Assembly: GCA_037042185.1 (NCBI GenBank)
Contig: JAXQJY010000029.1
Span: 1,054,001-1,118,000 of the forward strand
Source: Sordariomycetes sp. S80-01Y
Taxonomy: Eukaryota; Ascomycota; Sordariomycetes
DNA: 64,000 bases
Direction of reading: 5' to 3'
Shown: piece by piece, positions 11,609-20,828 of the stretch
Layout: each line of letters opens with the position of its first letter
How positions within the stretch are numbered: position 1 is the first letter of the stretch
The notes under the pieces: generated by a model
Seen by the model: the letters and a program-made list of their open reading frames with translations, nothing else
What the model was told of the DNA's origin: nothing
Databases searched by the model: none
Program-made: the position numbers and the translations under genes

Positions 11609-12054
11609 CGTTGCACCAGCAGCTGCCGTACGAGCACCCGTCTGCCTATCGGGTGTCGTGATTTGAGGGACATCGCGATGGCAAGAGACTGCATGTCTTC
11701 TCCATCTTTGCTGCCTTCCAAGCTATCGAGTTGCTCTAGCAGTGTGTCAAGTCCGGGGTCCGAGGCTTTGCTTTGCTCCTTGCCACCTTGCATCGGCCCT
11801 TTACTGTTGCATCCGGAGGTCCCATAACGGATTATTTCCCAGTGAACAGAGCTGGCGGATGTGTCTACGGGTTGTTTAGATTGCTCGGATCTTTAAACTC
11901 GCGCTTGGATCTGAGGCACATCACTTTGCGTACATCGTTTCCACGGGGTCTCACTGCGAACCGGGAATTGCAAATTATCGACGCAGTCCTCGCGGTATTC
12001 GAAGCGCTTCACAAGGAGTTGTTACTATCGCGCTCAGAGATTTGGCGTTCGAAA

Positions 12055-13294
12055 ATGCCGGCCTCTATATCGCTTGCGTCCTCGACGGACAGTCTTGGCA
12101 GCCTTCAGACGGAGCAGCGCAACCCAAAGACCGAAAGAATCGACAAGATCTCCTCGCTCGAGCTTTGCAGTAAGTACCATTTTCTCATAGCCTCGAATTC
12201 AAAGTACTCAAGGAGATATTTCCAGAAATTATCAATGATGAAGATGCTTCTGTTTCAAAAGCCGTCAAAGCCTGCCTACCGGAGATCGCAAAAGCTATCG
12301 ACGCAATTGTTCCAAGAATCAGGAAAGGAGGTAGAGTCGTGTACATGGGAGCAGGTACCAGCGGAAGGTATGGGATTGCCCTTTGGCAAGAAAGTTAAGC
12401 ATTAGCTAATCTTCTCTGGAGACTCGGGATTTTGGATGCCTCGGAAATGTAGGTGACCCGATGCAGTGATATCTGATAAGAAGTGCTGACGATACGCAGC
12501 CCTCCCACGTTTTCAGCTCCATCAGGGCAATTCATTGGTCTCATAGCAGGGGGTGACTATGCCATCCGTCATGCCGTCGAAGGCGCTGAGGACTCAGAAA
12601 AGGCTGGCGAGGCTGATCTGACGATCTTGGAGCCGCCACTAGGCCCAAACGATGTCGTCGTGGGGATCGCCTCCTCTGGCCGGACGCCGTATGTGCTTGG
12701 GGGATTGGTGTACGCCCGGGCTGCGCGGGCAGTCACTGTTGGCCTTGCATGCGTGAAGCCGAGTCTTCTCGACGGTCATTGCGACATCCTTATAGAATGC
12801 GTTACAGGACCAGAGGTCGTAACGGGAAGTACAAGGATGAAGGCTGGAACGGCAACTAAGATGGTATGGAGCTTGGTGTATTCATGGAAATTCAGCTAAT
12901 GGCGACAGGTTCTTAATATGATCTCCACTGGATCTCAGGTCGGCGCTGGAAAGACGTACGGGAATCTTGTGAGTACTAGCGCTCCCTATGGTGTTGTGGC
13001 AGTAGATCTGACCGACTATCGTAGATGGTGGACCTCAAAATGTCGAATGAAAAGCTCAGAGATCGAGCCCGGCGGGTCATTCGCGCTGCCGTTCCGTCCA
13101 CAGCAGCACTTGACGTGGCAGACGATGACGCGTTGGACGAAATATTGGCCCAGTGTGATGGAAGGGTTAAGCTCGGCATCTTAATCACGATTTTAGGCTG
13201 CTCACCGAGTGAGGGCGAGGCCATACTAGAAGCCGCAGAGGGCTCTTTGAGGCTGGCGCTGGAATTAGAAGAGTCATTAAAGTTGGCAGTATAG
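12055..13294 (+). CDS. murQ: N-acetylmuramic acid 6-phosphate etherase (MurQ)
   Basis: Exons 12055..12169, 12226..12367, 12422..12448 (27 nt), 12500..12863, 12909..12968 and 13025..13294 give 325 aa, against about 300 in bacteria. It cleaves the lactyl ether of MurNAc-6-P to give GlcNAc-6-P and D-lactate. Visible family signs are TEQRNP near residue 19, the SIS-domain phosphosugar loop [15 protein letters not shown] (residues 80-94), and EGAED (122-126). E94 and E125 have the same 31-residue spacing as catalytic Glu83 and Glu114 of E. coli Mur[14 protein letters not shown] and the C-terminal helical segment [18 protein letters not shown] complete the family pattern. The start was chosen because upstream codons in frame lack ATG. 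Five spliceosomal introns show it is a resident fungal gene and not contamination. The alternative, a GKRP-like regulatory SIS protein, is less likely given both Glu residues and the neighbours. Confidence 0.93.
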
Positions 13295-13541
13295 ATAATA
13301 GACTCAGGAAGCCATCCAAGGAGTATTTGCATCTCGGAGCTTTTAGGAATAACAAACGATTTACAAACGACTTATCTGGGTTGACTTTTACATCAGTGAT
13401 CTCGTAACGCTCCTTTCAAAGACTTCACAAAAATAACCTGTTCACAAAGGCGCAAACGAGGTGACCAATTTTGAGACAGGTTCATGTTGATCAAGGTAGT
13501 CCTTATGTGATAATGATTCCGCGTTAAACTGCGTACGAAAG

Positions 13542-14963
13542 CTACATTTTCACAAACCCGAGAACCTTGCTCTCTCCAAACCCAGCGTCACCTGCAACCT
13601 TCTTCAGAACACTGTGGTAATTCTCACCAGGGGTGACCAACCCCATAATAGCCGGCTCCTGGGATTCCGCATCCGCCGGTAGCGGAACACGCCACCCCAT
13701 AACGCACAGGAAACCCAAAAGCGCGAACATGACAGCCTCTTTCGCACTTGGGTCCATCTTAATCGGTGCTTCGTCCAGCTTCAGGACCCGGCTATGAGGG
13801 AACCTCGCCTGCAGATGCTTGAGAATGTTGGGATTGTGAGCACCTCCCCCACAAATATAGATCTCTGCGATGTCGCTGTTCAGCTGAGGCAGCACGTGTT
13901 GCTCGTATGCCCTGGCGATAGACTCCGCGGTGATCCGGGTTATAGTGGCTATTATCGCCTCATTCGACTTGCCGCTGGCTTGAAGCTTCTTGACCAGCTC
14001 ACGCGCGACATCGTCAGAAAACAGCTCGCGGCCGGTTGTCTTCGGCGGCTTGATTTTGAAATATAGCTCCGAATTGAGGAATTCGTCCACAAAGGTCTCG
14101 TCAATCTGGGACTCCCCTTGTAGGCCGAGACCACCGTCGCGGTCGAAGTGCTGCTCACCGTTTGTCAGAATGCGCATAGCAGCGTCAATGAAGACATTGC
14201 CAGGACCGGTGTCAAAAGCCAAGTATCCCCAGTCCAAGTCTTCGTTGCTGAACCTGCCGGTTGCCGGGAGAACAGATGCATTCCCTACTGGCTGTGAGAA
14301 CATGGCAGAAATCTGTATTGGGATGCATACCTATCCCTCCTATATTTTGGCTTATCCGAGTCATGGATGCATGGCACAGAAGAGCATACTCAAAGAATCC
14401 AGATAAAGGAGCTCCTTGACGTCCCGCTGCCAACTCTGCTACTCGAAATCCGCTCGTGACAGTTCTGGTATAACGTCAGCCGGTGCCCTGATTATGCTTT
14501 AATATCTACCAACTTCTTTGTGGCGTGAGCCATCACGGCAGGCTCCGCCATCTGCAGTGTTGACTTTTGCTCCCCTATAGGCTGATGCCACAGTGTCTGG
14601 CCGTGACTGGCAATGAGATCAACATCGTCCAGACTAACCCCCGATTCCAAAATGGCGCGCGAGAACTCTCTCCCCAGCGCAAAGTTCAGGTCACAGACCT
14701 CTGCCATGGAGGTGCTAGCATCTTTCTGATTTGGCCGACATAGGCGCAAGACCTGCGCACGGATTTGCGCAGAGACGGGGACCTCTGTGTAAGAAAGCAG
14801 CTCAATCTTCACATCACTAGAGCCTTCAAGTGTTGAAATGCGGCAATGTGCAACATCAATACCTGCCCTATTGTGTAAGTAGAGAATACGCAGTCTGTAA
14901 TCAAAGTTGCTCACCGTCAACACTCGTACCACAGTTCAGGCCGAGGACGTTTAACGTTACCAT
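13542..14963 (-). CDS. anmK: Anhydro-N-acetylmuramic acid kinase family (AnmK)
   Basis: Exons in transcript order are 14963..14915, 14862..14514, 14464..14331 and 14284..13542 (424 aa). AnmK hydrolyses and phosphorylates 1,6-anhydro-MurNAc to MurNAc-6-P, the substrate of MurQ. Motifs are GLNCGTSVDGIDVAHC (near residue 8; nucleotide loop, bacterial GLMSGTSxDGID), ASHGQTLWHQP, RVAELAAGRQGAPLSGFFE, NIGGIGNASVLP, and AFDTGPGN with D202 at the place of the E. coli catalytic Asp182; ICGGGAHN lies near the C-terminus. Its 3' end faces MurQ and its 5' end faces NagA. The second intron uses an unusual GTTGGT donor, chosen because it alone restores the frame to TVTSGFRVAE. The family also contains yeast levoglucosan kinase, a real alternative; adjacency to MurQ favours the anhydro-MurNAc role. 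Confidence 0.9.
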
Positions 14964-15241
14964 TCTCCTGACGTTCGATTGAGACTTTTAAGGCGTAGAG
15001 ATTCATCCAAGAGTGTGGCTTTCGTTCAGGACAGATGGTCAATGGTGCAAGGCTGGACGTGGTGTGGCATCAATTTGAGCCATTGGTGTCCATCAAAACG
15101 GGACGCAAAATGATTGAACAGGCAATGTCGTTTGCGATCGCGCTTGCAGCTGTCAAACCAACATCTGCACCTGAAACTGGACACGATCATCCCCACACGC
15201 CTGGTAGCTGACTCGCTCCCTGAGCCCACACCGCAGACGCC

Positions 15242-15253
15242 CGGGATATCCGA
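15242..15253 (+). promoter_or_regulatory. CGG-N5-CCGA site 5
   Basis: Sequence CGGGATATCCGA, identical over 12 nt to site 3, in the AnmK/NagA promoter. Confidence 0.65.
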
Positions 15254-15365
15254 CACCGGAGCATTGACGAACTGCCACCCTCTTCCACTAGGGTAGTTTT
15301 AAGCCCAGACCTAGATCTGGACCGCCCGTGCGTGAACGCCAAGCTTCTCTTCTTCGGGGGCTTTA

Positions 15366-15377
15366 CGGGATTGCCGA
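15366..15377 (+). promoter_or_regulatory. CGG-N5-CCGA site 6
   Basis: Sequence CGGGATTGCCGA, 124 nt from site 5. Confidence 0.6.
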
Positions 15378-15687
15378 TGCTGTGAAGCGCGATGGGGCAT
15401 TGATTGGGAATTCCTATCGGTTAGAGCTAACACGTGGGGAGCACATTTGCGTAGTTGAAGTTGCCCGAGTTCGAAAAGAAGCTCCTCATGCTTGGTACAA
15501 GTCTCTAAAAGTGAATGATGAAAGAACCGAGACAAATTAGCTTTGGAATGCAAACTGATAACCAACCCAGAAAGTCCAGTCACGAAATCTCAATTCTGGT
15601 CAGTAGTCGAAGATTGAGGTCGATTATCTTGTCCTTTGCCTCTACCATCCGTTAAAAGGGAGCCTCCGTCCTGCTGCAGAAGACAAC

Positions 15688-17166
15688 ATGCCTGGCGTCA
15701 TTGCGTCAAGTAACTCGTCGACGATCACCAAGTTCACCAACTGCCGGCTATTTCGCCAGGACCAGCTTGTCAACGAAGATCTCTGGGTCAGTTCCCTGAC
15801 CGGGAAGATTCTATCAAGCCAGGCAACCTTCTTCGATGGCGGCATCGTTCCTGACTGTGTCATTGACCTTGGGGGTCGCATTATATCACCTGGGCTGATA
15901 GATGTTCAACTCAATGGGGCCTATGGCTTCAATTTCTCAAGCTACCCAGATACAGAGGACGAGTATGTAAAGGCCGTCGGAGACTTGAACAGACGACTTG
16001 TTGAGACTGGAGTAACATCTTACATGCCTACACTCACAAGTCAAAACAGTGATCTGTACCAGAAGGTGAGGCTTTCCACCCTACCAATTCACCGATCTCT
16101 ATGAATACTAACCGCAGAAGGTGCTACCTTTACTCTCTCCACGAGGCGTGAGAAAGGCTGAAGATGGGGCTGAATCACTAGGTGCCCATGTTGAGGGACC
16201 CTTCTTGAGTCCCGAAAAGAATGGCTGCCACGACCGGACAGTCATTCGAAAGGCCGAGACTCTCAAAGACATCGAGGGTTGCTACGGAACCGGAAATCTC
16301 GGGCCAAAAGTGAGCTCAACAAGTGGTCTGGGATGTCCCTTGATTCGCAAGATCACTGTCGCCCCTGAACAAGGACGTATGATGGAGCTCATCCCAGAGC
16401 TAACGTCGCGAGGAATTATCGTCTCGATAGGTCATTCCGATGCTACGTACGAAGAGGCTTATCAAGCTGTTTCATCGGGCGCCACTATGATCACCCACCT
16501 CTTCAATGCAATGAAGCCGCTCCATCATCGCAACCCTGGCATATTCGGACTTCTCGGTACAGTTGAACCAATCTTGCCCAGGCCTTACTTCGGGATGATT
16601 GCCGACGGAATCCATGTTCACCCGACTGCGGTCAAGCTTGCTTACAACGCTCATCCGGAAGGCTTCATCTTGGTTACGGACGCAATGCATCTTGTGGGGC
16701 TTCCAGATGGGCCCTACACTTGGACAAATGGCGATTCGCCCAGTACGATTGTGAAGAGTGGCCCAGTATTGTGCCTTGAAGGCACCGACAGGATAGCGGG
16801 AAGGTGAGTTAACCGCTTGAAAACGTCCAGGGGATCTGCTAAAGATCTTCAAATAGTTCTATAACTCTCATTGAGTGCGTCAACAATTTCATTCAATGGT
16901 CCAGCGAGCCGATAGCCAAGGCCTTGAGGTCTGTGACTGCCACACCGGCCGCTCTGTTGGGTATTGGTCATCAGAAGGGCTGCCTGGATGCCGGCGCAGA
17001 CGCTGATATCGTAATCATTTCAGAGGAAGGAGCAGAGGCTGGTAGAACACAACTTCTCGTGGACGAGGTTTGGAAATTTGGCGTTCGGGTTCATAAACGG
17101 GAAGAGGTTGACAGGTCCGGGGCAGGGTCTCTGGTGGCGCCACGCCATGAGACAGACATGAATTAA
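15688..17166 (+). CDS. nagA: N-acetylglucosamine-6-phosphate deacetylase (NagA/Dac1)
   Basis: Exons 15688..16065, 16118..16803 and 16857..17166 give 457 aa. It removes acetate from GlcNAc-6-P to give glucosamine-6-P, linking MurQ to the deaminase. It is an amidohydrolase-superfamily metal enzyme. Visible elements are ISPGLIDVQLNG at the first strand, GAHVEGPFLSPEKNGCH with the metal-ligand Glu, IGHSDATYEEA and THLFNAMKPLHHRNPG with the metal His residues, GMIADGIHVHP, and VTDAMHL with the catalytic Asp. The C-terminal IAGSSITLIECV and LDAGADADIVI are typical. A stretch near bases 16300-16350 (PKVSSTSGLGCP) does not match the family well but stays in frame. It is head to head with AnmK. Confidence 0.94.
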
Positions 17167-17532
17167 ACATGTCGTATAGATAGGAGAACCATCAAGAAGA
17201 TGGGAAGTGAAGGCAGAGCCGAGCATCGATGTCCACATTCCCAAATCTAGACAACGCGTCTCAGTTTTGGGACGACGCAATGGCGCCTCTTGCCTTCGCC
17301 AACGTTAAGCACTGCTAGTCTTGGGACTATAGAAGCGTGGAAGATATTATATCAATGTAATTTGTAGGCTAAATTTCTTTGCAATACTTCAAGCTCTTAG
17401 AAAAGTAGGGGAGAAACCTGACCCGTATCTAGATCACCGAGCCCTAGGTGCAATACAGCTTTCAGAGGCTTGACTAGACCAACTGTATGTAAGCTCAGAG
17501 ATAAAGACAGGACTTCGAGCACCTGTTATCAA
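17167..17532. other. Convergent 3' intergenic stretch
   Basis: The gap between the 3' ends of the deacetylase and the serine hydrolase. It is AT-rich around 17340-17400 and suited to 3' UTRs. No gene is recognised. Confidence 0.5.
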
Positions 17533-18813
17533 TCATCCTGGAAACTCAACGTCCCGGCCCAAAGCCTTCGCTACCCAGTATCCTGCTGCCCTTCTGGCTG
17601 GATTGTTTGATCCAAAGTACCTGCTTGGGTGGACACGGTTGCTGAAATGCAACCAGAATGTATCGCTAGGGCGGTCAATAGCGAGAGTCGTACCAGTAAA
17701 CCCTGAATGACTCGCCGTTTGCAGGCTCTGCATGCTACCTTGCGTATAAGATTGGTTGAGCGCGAAGCCAGCGCCGTAGTTGTTGCCCGGGAAGTCCCCG
17801 TTGAAATCGGTGAAGATGAGATCGACCGATTCCTTCGACAGAACGCGCTGACCGTTGTAAGTGCCATTGTTGAGAATCATTTGACAGAAGATCGCGACGT
17901 CTGAAACAGTCGAGAACACGCCTGCATGACCGGAAACGCCGTCAAGCGCCCATGTGTTCTCATCGTGAACAGTCCCGCGAACTGGCTGGGGCCTTTGAGG
18001 CTCTTCAGGTCCCTGAGCCTCAATCTCGAACTCGGTGGGTGCAGTCCGAGAGTAGTAAGGGTTCAGAGGGCCCTCAAGGTTTCCCCTATTGAAAAAGGTT
18101 GTCTTCATACCCATGGGGATTGTGAAGGAATAAATGAGCATGTCGTGGCTCATCCCTGTCACACGTTCCAGCAAATAGCGCAAGGTCATGAAACCAATAT
18201 CGGAGTAGATGAACTCGGTATTTGGAGGACTCTGAGGCTCAAGGGTTAGGAGGGCGTCGGCTCTCTCATCGATGGACGAGTAGGTTGAGTTCCAGAGGTT
18301 GGGGATGGGATCCGGGAAAAGCCCACTTGTATGTGTAAGACAGTCGATAATGGTGATGTCTTCTTTACCGTTGGCCGCAAACTCGGGGAGATGCGACGCA
18401 ACAGTGTCGTTCAGAGAAATAACGCCTGCGTCGACTTGCCGAAGGACAGACACAGCGGTAAACAGCTTCGAGAGACTGGCCAGGTCGTAAATTGTATCCT
18501 GAGTGGCGTCCTCTTGATCGGCTTCATCCAGATAAGTGCCATTGGCATCCGCGTACAAATTCCTCTTGCCCGCAGCGAAGTGACTGACGATGACTCCATG
18601 ACGGGCAACCAGATTGACAGATCCGGGTTCCAGCGGAAAGTCATCATCCTTAGCTTCAGTATATGCCGTTAGATTGTGTACCATCTGCTCCAGCGGTTCG
18701 GCCAGCAAGTCAACCGATTCGGGCGACCCATTTTTGAGCTTCCGATCACATGAAGCTTGAGAAATAACCGCGAGGGTTGACAACCCCCAGTATACATGTG
18801 TTTTGTAGTGCAT
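17533..18813 (-). CDS. Secreted serine hydrolase of the class C beta-lactamase fold, AmiE/YbbE-like
   Basis: A single exon of 426 aa with a probable signal peptide (residues 1 to about 22). The three motifs of penicillin-recognising serine hydrolases are present: S113-L-S-K116, Y203-S-D205 and H369-S-G371 (in HSGFTGTTLAID). VHDENTWALDGVSGHAG and FSNRVHPSRY match, from memory, the subgroup containing Bacillus YbbE/AmiE, a secreted MurNAc-L-Ala amidase encoded beside murQ and nagZ. I infer that this protein may strip peptides from muropeptides outside the cell before uptake of the sugar. D-aminopeptidase, esterase or general beta-lactamase-like activity remain possible. It is the last gene of the cluster and has its own CGG-N5-CCG site 236 nt upstream of the start. 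Several N-x-S/T sequons fit secretion. Confidence 0.85.
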   Translation of the reverse strand: MHYKTHVYWGLSTLAVISQASCDRKLKNGSPESVDLLAEPLEQMVHNLTAYTEAKDDDFPLEPGSVNLVARHGVIVSHFAAGKRNLYADANGTYLDEADQEDATQDTIYDLASLSKLFTAVSVLRQVDAGVISLNDTVASHLPEFAANGKEDITIIDCLTHTSGLFPDPIPNLWNSTYSSIDERADALLTLEPQSPPNTEFIYSDIGFMTLRYLLERVTGMSHDMLIYSFTIPMGMKTTFFNRGNLEGPLNPYYSRTAPTEFEIEAQGPEEPQRPQPVRGTVHDENTWALDGVSGHAGVFSTVSDVAIFCQMILNNGTYNGQRVLSKESVDLIFTDFNGDFPGNNYGAGFALNQSYTQGSMQSLQTASHSGFTGTTLAIDRPSDTFWLHFSNRVHPSRYFGSNNPARRAAGYWVAKALGRDVEFPG

Positions 18814-19536
18814 GTTTGGTGGTGTATTTGATAGTTGGGGAAATTAGTATGGATGCGTGATGGAGCGACTCGGGTCCTTTATTGGAACACAGGATGAGAT
18901 AGGTAATGCTGGTTCTACGCTACTGAGTAGATGTGAGGTTGCATTGCGGAGATGAACTGCATACAGGCCCATCAGCCGACTGAGAGCCCAACGTATCATT
19001 GCCGTTCTCAGCTATAGGCAGTCATTCCCCAACCACACTCCGAGATATCGGGTTTTCCGCGTGTTGATCCCGGTTCCGGGTTCTCCTCATAACCATGCAC
19101 ATAACCGAAGTCAGTAAAGCCTCTTCCTAGACTGCAAGCGTGATGGCCACTCAATCCAATGATGCACTCTTTCCGCTTACACATCTCTCTTGTCGTCGCA
19201 TCCGCAACCTGTGTCGTCTATTTCCTAGCCTGCAGATATGCAGAATGTCATAGCTAAACGATATAAGAGAAGCAAGCAGTTAAGGAGCCATTGCATGCTG
19301 TCGGCCTGGGCAGAGCCTGCGATTTATCGGAGTTACATATCGAGGTCTAAGTTACAGCACCTGCTTAGGCTTCGTAAACTTCTGTTGGTCAAAGCGGACA
19401 AGAGAATATCGCGGATTAATACTTTCAGGGGCACCAATGTCGCTTAGAGGTAGTCGCACAAGAGTGAGCACCTTGATATCCTCTGTCAAGGGTGCTAGCT
19501 GCTATTCTCAATCGCTTCATGCCTATGCAGCCATTT
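18814..19536. promoter_or_regulatory. Upstream region of the serine hydrolase gene
   Basis: 723 nt between the hydrolase start and the 3' end of the SDR gene. It holds a CGG-N5-CCG at 19049 next to CCGAGATATCGG, an everted arrangement. No gene is seen. Confidence 0.5.
19049..19060 (+). promoter_or_regulatory. CGG-N5-CCG site 7
   Basis: Sequence CGGGTTTTCCGC upstream of the serine hydrolase. It is the only one of the seven sites lacking the final A, so it is the weakest. Confidence 0.45.
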
Positions 19537-20376
19537 TCAATACATTGCCCACCCTCCACTTGCAGACAAGGACTGGCCTGTAACCCAACGACTCTCCTCA
19601 GAAGCCAACCACGCCACTATTTGGGCCACATCGTCCACCGTACCCAACCGCCTTTCAACAGGCGTTTGTTTCTTCTGCATACTGACAATATCCTGGGGGA
19701 TATTATCCAACATTTCGCTTTGCACCGGCCCGGGATTGACCGTGTTGACGGTGTGTCCCTCATCTCCCAGCTCGGCCGCCCAGCATCTCGTCATGCCCTC
19801 CAGGGCCGCTTTTGAGGAGCAGTAGAGGGACAGATCTTTGAATCCCGCCCGTGCGCCCACTGATGCTATGTTGACAATTCGACCCGGCGCTCGCAGATAG
19901 GGCTTTACCGCTTGGAGTAGGAGCAAAGGAGCCCGCACGTTCAGATGGTAGACTGAGTCGAAGTCTTCAACTGTGAGCTCAGTCGCGGGCTTGACGATTT
20001 CGCAGCCTGCGTTGTTGACGAGGATGTCAATGTGTGAACCAAAGGCAGCGGTCGCTCGTCGGACGATTTCAGTTGGTGTCGAAGGGTCTCGCAGGTCGGC
20101 TCTGACGCCGATGCACCTTGAGGGCTTGCTCAAGGATGCGATCTTCTCTGATAGCTCCAGAACTTTCTTTTCGCTTTGAGGCGAAGTATATGTTGCGACA
20201 ATCTGCCACACTTAGCGGGATTCTCCCAAAGCCAGTCTACAATGCTGACTGACCTTTGCTCCTCTGCGGGCCAGCTCGAAGGCGAAACCAAGTCCCAGTC
20301 CCCTAGAAGCACCCGTCACTATTGCGACCTTCCCTTCAAGGGTCTGAAAGTCGCTGTTGTTCTGCAGCCTGTCCAT
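19537..20376 (-). CDS. Short-chain dehydrogenase/reductase, 262 aa
   Basis: Exons 20376..20254 and 20202..19537, with a 51-nt intron. It is a classical SDR: cofactor loop TGASRGLGLG near residue 21, NNAG, catalytic Ser in NIASVGARAG and Y-x-x-x-K in LYCSSKAALEG, then the usual PG motif (NPGPVQSEM). The C-terminus SRWVTGQSLSASGGWAMY is typical of FabG/glucose dehydrogenase-like members that form tetramers. An NAD(P)-dependent oxidoreductase of unknown substrate. The start is the first ATG of the open frame. Although it sits beside the amino-sugar cluster, its upstream region has no CGG-N5-CCG, so membership is doubtful. Confidence 0.92.
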
Positions 20377-20828
20377 CTCAAAGGCTCGGATGCGGTCACG
20401 AACAGTCTTGTCAAAGGGGTCGATGATGAATTGCCGGTCAGTCTGGAGGCCGCAACGCTTTGGCTCTTTTATGTCCGAGTCTCGAACAGGTGTACGGCTC
20501 TGCCGTGCGAGACTGACACGATGCTCTAACACCGAAGGCGAAGCGCATGATGATTCGGCGTTAAGGGTGGACCTTGACGATCCGCATGTTTCGGCGATTA
20601 GGGGCAATTGGTCTGGGCTTCGGTTTTTAGAAGTCCAGCGCAAGTACGCCGTAGGTCGATCCAGAAAACACAATGGTAGACTGAGGCTTACGCTCCATAC
20701 ACAATGGGAGAAATTGATACGTGCAGCTGAGTCAAATTCCCGATTCACCAAAGACCATTAAACCATTCCACCGAAGAAGAAAATCCATCAGTGACCCAGC
20801 ACTGCAGGCGTTCCACCGACGCATTCCC
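20377..20828. other. Upstream region of SDR gene, with repeated TTCGGCG
   Basis: 452 nt between the SDR start and the 3' end of the large gene. It carries TTCGGCGTTAAGGG at 20554-20567 and a further TTCGGCG at 20590-20596. The 14-mer recurs upstream of the second SDR gene at 29185-29198. Confidence 0.45.

Larger units (their letters stand above)
11063..12054. promoter_or_regulatory. Divergent promoter between transporter and MurQ genes
   Basis: 992 nt without a convincing gene; the frames here lack usable ATGs or any domain. It holds two CGG-N5-CCGA sites (11516 and 11597), and also a CGG-N6-CCG at 11587 overlapping the second. Confidence 0.65.
14964..15687. promoter_or_regulatory. Divergent promoter between AnmK and NagA genes
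   Basis: 724 nt between two start codons, with no gene seen. It contains CGG-N5-CCGA sites at 15242 and 15366. Confidence 0.65.
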
